From Flammula alnicola (Eukaryota; Basidiomycota; Agaricomycetes; Agaricales; Strophariaceae), in assembly GCA_015499995.1 (NCBI GenBank), contig JADNRV010000032.1, positions 1 to 64,000 of the forward strand: 64,000 nt of DNA. Reading direction: 5' to 3'. Below are positions 24,526-34,246 of this stretch, in pieces. The position numbers and the translations under genes are program-made. The notes beneath the pieces were generated by a model. The model searched no databases and was not told the DNA's origin. It saw only the letters and a program-made list of their open reading frames with translations. The number at the start of each line of letters is the position of its first letter. Position 1 is the first letter of the stretch.

Positions 24526-25597
24526 ATGGGAAGTCATTCTGAGCAGTACAACCCTGGTTTCCCCATTCCTTCAACAACTTTGTACACCCACGAAATCGTT
24601 GACCAGAATTCACAAGTCACTGCTTACAGTCCTTGGATTCAAGAACAAATTCGGTCTCTCCGCAGCGTCCAAAGGTACTTTTACTTCTGCTGACTTGTTG
24701 AACAACTTGAAACTCATCTCCTACATACTCAGCGAACTGGGACAGAAGATGAAGAACCTGAATATCATTGACAAGGTCTTCATCATTTTATGGACGGCCC
24801 TTACATTAGGTCTCCTCCCCGTCTATTACACCGAATATCGAGCACAGACGACTGGCGCAGAAACAGCGTCACTACCGTCACCGGCCGACACTGAAGTCCG
24901 ATCCTGGATGGATGTTGCCAGAGACCTGATCAAAATCTGGGCACTGGTATGCAAGGGAGGTCTACTTCTCTGCCCGTAAGTGAATATTTTTTCTCGATAA
25001 GTACACTACTGAGACGTACCTGGTTCTCAGATTGTCCCTTACCCTGCTTCAAATCCCTGGAGTTACCGAAAGCACTCTTGCGCGCATGTTGACCATTGCG
25101 GCTTGTTTCTGTGGCGGTAGCGCGTTCCTTCTGAGCGCAGTGTTCATCAGTACGAGGTCCAAGCTGAATCGTGGAAAAATTGCCCACCTGTGGTTCGAGG
25201 TGCGCCGACTTGCGTGCTGACCCAATCCACCAGCGGAATTAACCGATCTATAACTCTGTATTTTCCAGGCGTCACCGAGCTTGTCTACACCCAAAGCTCT
25301 TATCTTCTGGACAACTCTAGTGTCTCCGATGTCGTACTTGATCTAGTTAGTTATATTATCGTACTCGTGTTTTATAAAATATAATACTCACCATTCACCA
25401 GGTCGCTCATCTTTTGTACCTTGACGTTGTTGGTCGTCTCCTGGGATAGATACATCGGCGGAGGTCCCAGTCCCGATGGCGGAAATTCCGCCGACACCAA
25501 AGCGACCTTCATCACGAGCGGCGTGTTCCTCACGAGCTTGATTGTAGGAACCGTCGTCCAAATTCGCCGAGCCATTTCTCTCGTCAGAGGGCGGTAA
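24526..25597 (+). pseudogene. multi-pass membrane protein, paralogue 3, stop at a splice junction
   Basis: Exons 24526-24674, 24733-24975, 25031-25199, 25269-25345 and 25402-25597 have the family lengths. Exon 4 ends TTGATCTA and exon 5 begins with G, so splicing builds TAG where paralogues 2 and 4 build TGG. Translation would stop at codon 213 of 278, removing the C-terminal hydrophobic segments. Retaining the intron also gives TAG. The rest is close to paralogues 2 and 4, so this is a recent copy. A sequencing error at 25345 is the alternative. Confidence 0.7.
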
Positions 25598-26292
25598 TGT
25601 TGCTCACGCAGCCACATCGATACCCGTTGCGAAGCTCGGTGGAAACCTTGGATATTCCATTCGAGCTCTGTCCACGTTTTAAATTCCACATTTGCTATCA
25701 GTTTCCGAATCACTTTTGCTTTGCTTTGCTGTTTTCGTATGTACGCTATTGTTCTGCTTTTACTTGAGGCTTTCTTTTTCCCCCTTCTCCTCTGAAATGT
25801 CGCTGTGTATGTAGCTCGCATCAGAGTTTTCGTTTGCAGGCAATAACACGTACTTACCCTTGTCATTGGCCACTTAGGCCGGTTGATGGAAGGCTTGCGA
25901 GAACAGCACTTAGCATGAACTATGCAAGGACGAAACTGATCAACATCCACAGTTCGTCTGATGGGCGCATGACTAAGCGCACAGCCACACGAAAGCGCGC
26001 CGCTCTCGCACAATTCAACATTTCAAGTTCTGAGTCGTCGTTCTTTCTCGTTCCAGCATAAATATTGTCCACGATGTACCCTTAATAATCAGGAGCTTTC
26101 ACGAAATTTGTGGCTGCTGTACATGCTTTTTCTTCCTGCAATATTGGCGGGGCCACCCAAGATATAGGCTGTCACATGTGTGACAGATGTGCTTGTGTGA
26201 TGTTTTTGACTGGTTGCTTCAGTACCATTTTAAAAAGGCATCTCGCAAGCTGGTTCTCTGCGGTTTGGCAAGTGCAATTTTAAAGTAGAAAG
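25598..26292. other. 3' flank of paralogue 3, otherwise no gene seen
   Basis: About 25600-25920 is the copied family 3' flank. Near 26167-26182 lies the near-palindrome TGTCACATGTGTGACA. Confidence 0.5.
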
Positions 26293-26402
26293 CTTTCGAG
26301 GCTTGGTTAAATATTTGAGATATATGTGTCTAAAGATGAGATCAATAATGTAATGGCTCATCTTTAGACAGATCTAGCAAAAAGGTTGCCAAGCCTCGAA
26401 AG
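26293..26402. repeat. foldback (hairpin) element, 110 bp
   Basis: Two nested inverted pairs occur: CTTTCGAGGCTTGG (26293-26306) with CCAAGCCTCGAAAG (26389-26402), and TGTCTAAAGATGAG with CTCATCTTTAGACA further in. All arms are perfect 14-mers. The interior loop is short. I found no clear target duplication. It could be a tiny foldback transposon or a hairpin-RNA source. Confidence 0.8.
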
Positions 26403-26563
26403 AATACTCAATTTAGCGTCGATTCATGTCAAAATCTCAATAATTAGGTGAGAATTGCGCCTATAATCGGTACCGGCGTTTTTGATATGACCTTTGGCAG
26501 GGAGGCCTTAGATATAATTATGTACAAATAAAGAGGCGCGTCACAGGCCGTGCCCACCCCCAT

Positions 26564-26598
26564 CAAAGGGTAGGTTACACGGGTCACATGTCACATGG
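26564..26598 (-). repeat. candidate terminal inverted repeat, right end of the 10-kb block
   Basis: It begins CAAAGGGTAGGTTACACGGG and is the imperfect inverted partner of 16561-16596. It lies about 60 bp before repeat R2. Confidence 0.5.
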
Positions 26599-26655
26599 CC
26601 ACCACTCTCTACGGTGAACGTTCATCCTAACGTGCCACTAAGAATCCATTATGTG

Positions 26656-27293
26656 GAAAGCCCCTCGTCGTCCTTCGCTTCGGATTGGACGACGACGATT
26701 TGAGCCTCACTCTGGTCTAGTCGTGGTCCTGTGCGCGCGTTTGTATTTGGATTGGGCCTCAAGTCTGACTTTGCCTGCGAGCTTGGTCCAGGGGCGGGGG
26801 CGGAGATGGTACACGGGTCTGCGAGGGGGTGGTAGTGGGGACGGATGGCTGGCGCCCCGGCTGGGATGGGGATTGGCGTTGGATTTTGGACTGAGACTGG
26901 GACCGGCGTAGCCATGGCGGACGCGACGCATCTTCCTCCTGCTCGTACTAGCTCGTACTGTGTCCGCCGGCGTTTCCGTAGCGGCCCTTGGACGCGAATG
27001 CTTCCGGCCGGTGTGGTGCCAGGTGCGTCCTCGCCTACTAGTATCGCATTCTCGCCATCAGTACTCTCGGAGGCGACAGCCACAGGATATGTGAATGCTG
27101 CATGATAGCGCGAGCACGTCGATGCCAACGCCGATGCCGATGAGGAGGTAAAGGCGGATGTGGAGGTGGATGCTGATGTGGAGAGCCGAGTCAGTGCAGG
27201 TGCCCCGGAGAGTACTTGCGGGGACAACGTACGTTGTGCATGGGCTTGGGCCTGGGGCTGGCACAAGGAGAGCTGGTCCGGGTAGCCGTGGTA
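26656..27293. repeat. 0.64-kb direct repeat, copy R2
   Basis: This is the partner of R1 at 15909-16553, in the same orientation. Confidence 0.85.
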
Positions 27294-28180
27294 TTGCGCT
27301 AAAGTCACAGATGCAGTGGCAGCGACGGCGACGGCATGTTGGTGTTGGTGCAGAGCATGTTGGGCTTTGGGTGCTGACCTGGCCGATGGTCGTCTCTAAG
27401 CCTACATGTCAAAAAGTCAATATATGTGCGCATCGAGAGCAAATGAACGCACCTCTTCCAACATCCTCACCGCTCCAACTCCTTTACTGTCTGCCTCAGC
27501 CGCTCATTATTCTCCTTTCGTGATGCGTCCTTCTCCCTCTTCACCGCCTCTTTCTCCTTCCGCAACGCGTCGTTATCCCTGCTCGGCATCTTATTCGCCG
27601 CCACCACTACCTCACTCTCCTTCTTCAACGCCTCGTTCTCCCCCAATTCTCCACCCTCACCCGGCGTTTCGACAAATCCCACTCGTCTACGTCCAAAGGC
27701 CGTGTATCTGCGCCGCCGCCTGCGCCGCACACACCTGCCGCTCTGCCTCGAGGGTACGCGCGTAGTCGTGGTGCAGCGCGACGACGGCCTGGCGCACGGT
27801 GTGCGCGAGGAGGTTTCATGCGGACTCGAGTGCGTCGCACATGAGGGGCGGTCGTCGTCGTTGGAGGTGGGGGTCTGGGTGTTAAGAGGCGGGTGGGATG
27901 GTGATTGGCGTTGGGAGGGTCTGGGATGGGGCGCTCCTTTGAGATGTGGTTGCAGTTGGCACGGTCATTGGGAATGGGGTCCTTGAAGTTGGGGGTGTTG
28001 CGAGAGAGGATGGTGTCGCGAGAGTCTTTGGAGATGGGGATGGGGTTGGGGTTGTGAGGGTGGCTGGGAAGGTACATGTATCGATGGTTGGAATACCGGT
28101 TGGGAGTGACGATGTGCGACTGCCGGAGGTGGGTTCAGAAGCGTGCAGTGAGAGAATCCTGCCTCAGCCGCACTCATCCA
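26656..28180 (-). pseudogene. N-terminal part of the split gene, coiled-coil rich
   Basis: The minus-strand frames 27467-27730 and 27625-28077 give a Lys/Glu-rich coiled coil (NDALRKEKEAVKREKDASR, RLRQTVKELER) preceded by LHHDYARTLEAERQVCAAQ. The lower part, 26656-27293, is repeat R2, with Ser/Ala-rich then basic (KRRRTQYE) then Pro-rich text. Frames change several times, so it is degenerate. It would precede the C-terminal half at 15.1-16.5 kb. Confidence 0.35.
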
Positions 28181-28443
28181 TCGGGTATGTGAGGGGTCTC
28201 GAATAGGCCGCAGTGGTGGTGGCGCCGGTGAAGGAGGAAGAAGGGGCTAAGGCTGAGGAGCTTGATGGGCGGCATAGAGAACAAGATGGGCAGGAGCGTA
28301 GTGGTGCCGATGCTGGCGGCCTTGGTATTAGCGGTATAAGAAGCAGGAGATTGTGAGTACTCGTGCCGGGGGTGCAAGTCCATGGCCAGGCACGGATTCA
28401 AGTTGGAGATAGCCATAGCGAAAATGACATAAAGCTGAGCAAA

Positions 28444-28740
28444 CACCTCACGAATGGCGCGCACAACGGCTGACAAGGAAGGCTTCCGTTCCACGAATAG
28501 TGAACTTTCTATTATATTCTCATAGGCTTATTTAATTTTATTTATGTACCATCGGTTCGCGCACTGCAGCACGGACATATATCATTATGGCTCTCCACTC
28601 TCGTCGTTAATCCGCGGCGGCTTCGAAAGCCACGCAGAGCACAAGGGGTTGATGCTTCTTACATATTCAATTATGTTCCATATGCACCAGTCTTATCAAG
28701 GTGACAGACGCCGCTGAAGGTGTGCTGATGCGCAGCACGC
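28444..28740 (+). repeat. copy 2 of the 3' end of the 2.1-3.8 kb gene
   Basis: It repeats 3787-4084, including the last coding codons and stop (ggcgcgcacaacggctgac), without the rest of the gene. The copy joins other DNA at both ends, so it is a captured fragment. Confidence 0.8.
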
Positions 28741-29863
28741 ATCAGCAAACCTGGGGGACGCGGCAGAGCGCTGCCGAGCACTATATAGTGCCATAGTCTC
28801 ATAGCATAGGGTACCGAATCCGTAGTTTTACATAGCGTTCTCACGTTTATATATAGATGGGGCTGGGCACTATGGCGTGCTATGGATTGCTATGTAGCAT
28901 CACATCACCTCTTCACAGTAGTATGCTGGGCTTCCTCTGCAGGGCCTTTTGCACTCAATTATGGGATATTAGACTTGCAGTTCTCTAGATGATAGCTAAC
29001 AGTAATAATATATTTGAACTACCGAATACATATTTAAATACTAGCCTACATAGTCAACGCGGCAGCCACGGGGTTAGCATATCAGTCAAGACCACCAGCA
29101 CGCTCATTATGGCGGCACCACTGAGCAACGCGGATACGGGGTGTGTTCGTGCAGTGTTGGTGTGTTGTTCTGGCTGCGGTGGCCGTTTAGGCGTAGATGG
29201 GCAGTGCCAGTGGTCGGTTGGGTGTCGAGCGTCACACATTAGCGCAGAAGAGCAGAGAGAGAGGGCGAGGGAATTGCCTCGAGCCCTGCCTGCTGCTGAA
29301 AATGGGGATTGGGGGTTAGCTACATCATACAAAGTGGGTTCCCATGTACCTGGTGGCTCTCCCTCGTCACTGGGCCCTATTGCGTCACCGCTGCACTGTT
29401 TTGGGGGTGTCGTCGCGCGATTTCGGTAGCTGGAGTGGCAGCTTTTGCATGAAAAGTGGATATTGGGGATTAGTAGCGATGTAGGGGGTGGGTTGCCACT
29501 TACCCGGTGGCCTTCTTCCTCCTCCTCATGCCCCTTCTACTCTGCTCAGGGTACTCGACTCAGACAAGCCCCTGGCGCGAGCCGATGTCTGTGCGACAGG
29601 TTTGTGTTGCCAGCGTGATTTTGCGCAGTTGCGGTAAGACCGAGGTTGATATTTGTGGGACAGAGTTGTTGCACCGCCATCGAACGTGGGACAGGAGGCA
29701 GGGCAGGCACGAATGCAGTAGGCGGTGGAGCGAGTGGGCCTGGCATCGGCGTTGCAAGGACCCGGTGAACTTCTTGACGAGGTCTACACAATCCGTTGTT
29801 AGTAATGCTATATCGAAGAATGAAACTGGGAACGGGTTTGGGGTCACTGCATTTGGTGGCCGT
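28741..29863. other. left flank of the retrotransposon, no gene supported
   Basis: It contains the perfect 14-bp palindrome GCACTATATAGTGC (28778-28791) followed by many CTATG/CATAG words to about 28904, and a tandem duplication of about 165 bp (around 29295-29360 and 29450-29515, each with GGGGATT...GGTGGC). If the retrotransposon were removed, the minus-strand gene on its right side would reach a stop at 29844-29846. Confidence 0.5.
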
Positions 29864-31272
29864 TGATGGGGCGCGGCGCGGTCCACCCGTGGAATTTTGT
29901 GATTTCCCAATCAACCAACCTATTACACTAGGGAAACAAGGGTAGGCAGCATACCTCGTGTTGGCCGACTAAGTGGGTTACACGCGGGAAACCACATAAC
30001 CAAGTACAACGGAAGTAACTATCTACGGTCCGGCGGGCCTGGCTAGTAAGCTCAGAAGTACGCGTAGAACTAAGGTTGGTGCCAAAGAAGCATGACCTCC
30101 ATGTGTCCCTGCAAAACAAACAAGAGGCTTCGACTGGAGAAACCCGCGCAGAATGAGAATCCCGAAGTCTTGAGGCACGACTAGTCCAATATGGAGACGG
30201 CGTTAGATGCGTCGATCGCGGGCCAAAGAACACATGACCAAGAGGTCCACATTGTCCCATACACCTATCTGTCCATTATACGCGTAGAACGGCTGAGTAG
30301 TTCGGCTCCGAACAGGCCGAGCGGTCATAAACCAGCTCATAGTGAAGCACGCGGGAAACGCCGCCATAGAGGTGGTGGCTCCGACTTGACCGACGACCGT
30401 GCCGTACCGGTAAAAGAGAAACCCGCGCTAAACGTGCCGTGCATCCCAATCGGGCAATAATGTGTCTAAATACGGACCCAACTGTATTGATCCCAAAAGA
30501 GGGTGTTCCGCGACATAGCGGTTCATTCTTGAAACCAAAACATACGCCAGAAAACGGGGACTCACCAGTAACCGTTACCAACGGACCCGTAATCACGACA
30601 CCATGAACCAGTAGAAATAGTGCTATTAGACGCGTAGAATCATATGCAACATGTAGAGGCTTGGCGCTCAGTAGGTATAAAATACGCTTGTAACGCACGT
30701 AGTAGAGTAGGCAATCCACCCCACAGTTGACGCTTTAAAACCAGTGAAAACACTTAAGGGAACGATTTAACCTCGTCGCACCAGACTTAATTTAATAAAG
30801 ACCAACATTTGACGCTTCAAAACAGCTTTGCGACCATTGCAAGTTTGAGAAGTAGTTAACCAGAGTTTGACGCGTGTTTCTGTAAAGTGTAGCGTGCGCC
30901 CGTCGTGACCACGTGAAAGTTGTAGTGCATACTCGTCGCGGTCACTGCATGAAAGTTACAGGTTGTTAAAGTCAAGTTAAAGTCAAAAGTTCGTATCAGT
31001 CGTCAAGTTAAAGGAAGTCCGAGTCAGCATTGTTTGAAGTTAGAAAGTCACCACACCAGTTCTACGGAACTAAAACCCGCCCCATACCAAAACCCGCGTA
31101 GACTTGTTTACCAGTCGAAGCACTTCTCCTTTTTCATACTTTACCCCGAGACTCGCACACAAGACTACGTCTAGTCAAGTTGTTGGTTTTGTGGTTTGGT
31201 TGTGTTGAGTGTAGAGTTCTTTCTGCATCACTAGCTAGATCATTTCCAACGTAGACGAAAACTAGCACTTTA
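29864..31272 (+). repeat. 5' LTR
   Basis: It begins TGATGGGGCGCGGCGCGG and ends ctagcacttta. It contains seven CGCGNNNAA motifs, a TATAAAA at 30676 and AATAAA at 30794. Confidence 0.95.
30676..30682 (+). promoter_or_regulatory. TATA box of the 5' LTR
   Basis: TATAAAA occurs mid-LTR, with AATAAA 112 bp downstream (30794-30799). This is compatible with a U3/R boundary between them. The same pair is present in the 3' LTR (TATAAAA 44357-44363). Confidence 0.5.
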
Positions 31273-31274
31273 AC

Positions 31275-31294
31275 TGGAGCCCACCGCGAGGGGG
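31275..31294 (+). other. primer binding site
   Basis: TGGAGCCCACCGCGAGGGGG begins 2 nt after the LTR end. A TGG start, complementary to a tRNA CCA end, is the standard arrangement. The tRNA was not identified. Confidence 0.65.
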
Positions 31295-31646
31295 TGAAAG
31301 GACAAGTCGTTTTCGAGTTTCAAAAACAAAAACACGTGCAGTTTAGTGTTCGCACTAGACGCGTAAAATTACAAGACCATAAAAGGTCACAATTCCGGGA
31401 CCATCTGCTCCACCGAGTAGGTCAACCAATAGACAGACTAGGCCATCGTCGAGTCAACCGAATTCTGAAAGATCAAGAACTACCGCACGAGCAACTACGG
31501 TTCCTGCGTCTTCCTCTGTGCCCGAAACAAGAGCCAGACTTACGCAAAACTCGTTAAGCGCAGGACTTCTTCCAGGATTAGAACCATACACCAGAGAATA
31601 TACGCGTAGAAGTATCCCCTCTACCGAAATCCCTCCCTTCTCCCAA

Positions 31647-33028
31647 ATGTCTACCCCAACCTCTGCTCCTGCTCAAGCGCCAGCGGTCGCCACGATGTCA
31701 GCAGCGGCATCCAAAATGCCTATGCCTTCATCAAGGGACGCACCCAAGTTTGACGCGGAAAAACCGGCAGAGTTGAATAGATTCATTAAGCGAATGGAAG
31801 ATTTATACGCGAAGCATAATGTTACAGACGATGATGAAAGAATTAGAACGCTGGGGAAATACGCGGATGCGCGCACGGAAAGAGAGTGGGAAATGCTGGA
31901 GAATTACAAAAGCAAAGATTGGAAGAGGTTCAAGAAAGAAGTTATTGAAGAATATGAAGAAGCCATGGACGAGGACAGAGGCTCGTTGAAAAGACTGCAA
32001 ACTGTGTGCAAACAGCATCGCGGGATTAGCATGTCGGACTTGTCTGATCTCCAAGCATTAAAACGCGCGTTCCGCGCAGAAGCCTTGAGACTCCAGGAAG
32101 AACCGGTACTGTTGTCTAACCGCGAAGCTGTAGACATGTTCCTGTCATGCTTGACCCCCGAGTTCAGACAATTAATACAAAATCAACTGGACTTATTAGA
32201 CAGAATCGGCACTAGCGCGGCTACTGCTGCTGTCCGACGACCAGAAGACAAGTACAAATTGAATGAGACCATTGACGCGGCGATTGACATGGCTAAGGTT
32301 CGCGAGTCACATACAAAAATGCGGACGGTGGAGGCGGCTATGAAAGGATCAGCTCTACCTCTATTAAAATCGAGGAAGTAAATCAAACGGTAGCCGCGCT
32401 CAAAGACCAGTTCAATATACGCGAAAAACAACTAAGGCGCGCGAAGCCAAAATGTCTAATCAGTTAGGCGAATTGGCACGTCTAATGCAACAACAGTCCA
32501 CTATGCAGCGTCAAGTCAGCCAACAGCAGTTTATGCCTCCTATGGGTCCACCGTTACCACAGCTGTATAGACCACAGCAGCCGATGTACGCGGGAAACAA
32601 TGCGCCTCGAAGCAGTGGATGTTTCTACTGTGGCGAAGACGGTCATATGAAAAATGAATGTCCGCATCGTGCACATCACCTAGACGCTGGCTGGATCACT
32701 GTAGATTCGCTAGGGCGCGTCAGAATGATCGATGGGCGTCCCGTTCCATATGAAGGCGGAGCAACGACAAAAGAACGCGTAGAACACGGTGTCAGAAAAA
32801 GACGACAGCGGCTCTACAATCCGCGGCAAATAGAAACAGTTTCTATACTGGAGTAAATGCGCCAGGTATTATACAGTTAGCACAGATCGCTCAGCCGCAA
32901 CCGCCCCAAACACAAGATAAAGTAGAGGAATTATTGGACCTCCTTGACATAGAGGACGTACATCAATACCTTATTTCTCGCAGGACAAGGGGTGTTGAGT
33001 CTGAGGATCTGGAGGATTCGGATTTCTG
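31647..33028 (+). CDS. Gag polyprotein
   Basis: The frame starts at ATG 31647 (MSTPTSAPAQAPA). The capsid-like part is helical and charged (DAPKFDAEKPAELNRFIKRM, YAKHNVTDDDERIRTLGKYA), typical of Gypsy Gag. A zinc knuckle of C-x2-C-x4-H-x4-C type (CFYCGEDGHMKNEC) follows near 32620-32670. The frame shifts by one base near 32348, near 32435 and near 32830; each could be a lost base. The coherent reading ends at TGA 33026-33028. Gag packages the element RNA in the cytoplasm. Confidence 0.8.
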
Positions 33029-33037
33029 AACCGTTCA

Positions 33038-34246
33038 ATGAAGGGAATAGCTGGTGCTGGGAGAATGACTAAGTTCCCTTCATCGAAAGCCCCGGAGGAC
33101 CTATATAATTTTAGTCAGACAAGAAACATGCGGAAAAACAAGAAAACAGTTGAAGTTGTAATATCACCAAGACCTGCGGCGAAACGCACGGTCAGAATTG
33201 CTGAACCTGAGGTCCAGGAATCCGCGGAAACCCAACCGCCCCCAGAGTTGCCATTCCTCGAAGTCCCTCCACTCACCGAAGTTGCGAGAACAGACAAAGA
33301 GAGACCGGCGCCTGAGAAGGAAGGACCCGCGTACCGAACTCAGGCCCCAGTACAGAAAGGCGCGTTAAACCGAGAGGTTGCCGAAGCCATACTAAACACG
33401 CCTATTGGCGCAACAATCGGTCAAGTGCTAGGATCATCACCGGCAGTCATGAAAGAAATGGCGCGTCAAGTTACGCGTGTGCGCATTCCTACTACGCCCA
33501 CGAACAACCACTTCGCGGCCACGGTTGAAGATGTAACCGGCTCAGAAGAATCAGAAAGCGATGAAGGAATAGTGAATAGCGCGCCCGCTAATAGCAACGT
33601 ACTTATCGCAGAAGTACCTGAAGATAGCATAATGTTAGAAGATCTACCGTACGCGGGCTATATGGTCCTAACGGAAGACTGTGAGAATGGCCCAAAGGGT
33701 GCCATTATGGTGCATGATCCCATAGTGCAGTACCTGAGTGATTTACCGGAAGGAGAGAAACCGAAGACTATCTATGGCGCGAGAGACTCGCACGCCCTTA
33801 GGGCTATCTATCCGACAGTTAACAATGTTGACGAGGAAGAAGCACTATTGGACAGCGGGTCACAAATTGTCTCGATGTCTAAAGATATAGCGGTAACACT
33901 GGGAATCAGCTGGAATCCCGGAATAACGATTAACATGCAAAGCGCCCAAGGCCATATAGAATCAACCTTAGGTTTGGCGCGCAATATACCATTCAAGTGC
34001 GGCGACATGACGCTCTTGTTACAAGTCCATATCATAAATGGCCCGGCATATAAAATCCTATTAGGGCGTCCGTTTGACGTGTTAACCGCAAGTAACATTC
34101 AGAACGCGACGGACGGCGATCAAACAATCACACTGACTGACCCTCAGTCTGGCCGAAAAGTAGTGTTACCTACTTATGAACGCGGGCGGCCACCCAAGTA
34201 CCTAAGGAAAGGGACTGGGCAGGCTTTTCAGATCTCGATGAGTTGA
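33038..34246 (+). CDS. retrotransposon aspartic protease frame
   Basis: This 402-codon frame starts at an ATG ten bases after the gag stop. The first half is Pro/Glu-rich and poorly conserved. The protease signature lies at EEALLDSGSQIVSMS (catalytic Asp in DSG), followed by a flap-like region and YKILLGRPFDVL, the ILGRPF-type second signature. It ends at TGA 34244-34246, overlapping the next ATG by one base. Protease cleaves Gag and Pol in the particle. A separate protease frame is unusual; the layout suggests stop-and-restart translation. Confidence 0.8.
   Translation: MKGIAGAGRMTKFPSSKAPEDLYNFSQTRNMRKNKKTVEVVISPRPAAKRTVRIAEPEVQESAETQPPPELPFLEVPPLTEVARTDKERPAPEKEGPAYRTQAPVQKGALNREVAEAILNTPIGATIGQVLGSSPAVMKEMARQVTRVRIPTTPTNNHFAATVEDVTGSEESESDEGIVNSAPANSNVLIAEVPEDSIMLEDLPYAGYMVLTEDCENGPKGAIMVHDPIVQYLSDLPEGEKPKTIYGARDSHALRAIYPTVNNVDEEEALLDSGSQIVSMSKDIAVTLGISWNPGITINMQSAQGHIESTLGLARNIPFKCGDMTLLLQVHIINGPAYKILLGRPFDVLTASNIQNATDGDQTITLTDPQSGRKVVLPTYERGRPPKYLRKGTGQAFQISMS

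Noticed and set aside
28771..28904. CACTA-type transposon end (cactatatagtgcc)
   Set aside because: The word starts CACTA, but no inverted partner or short target duplication was found.
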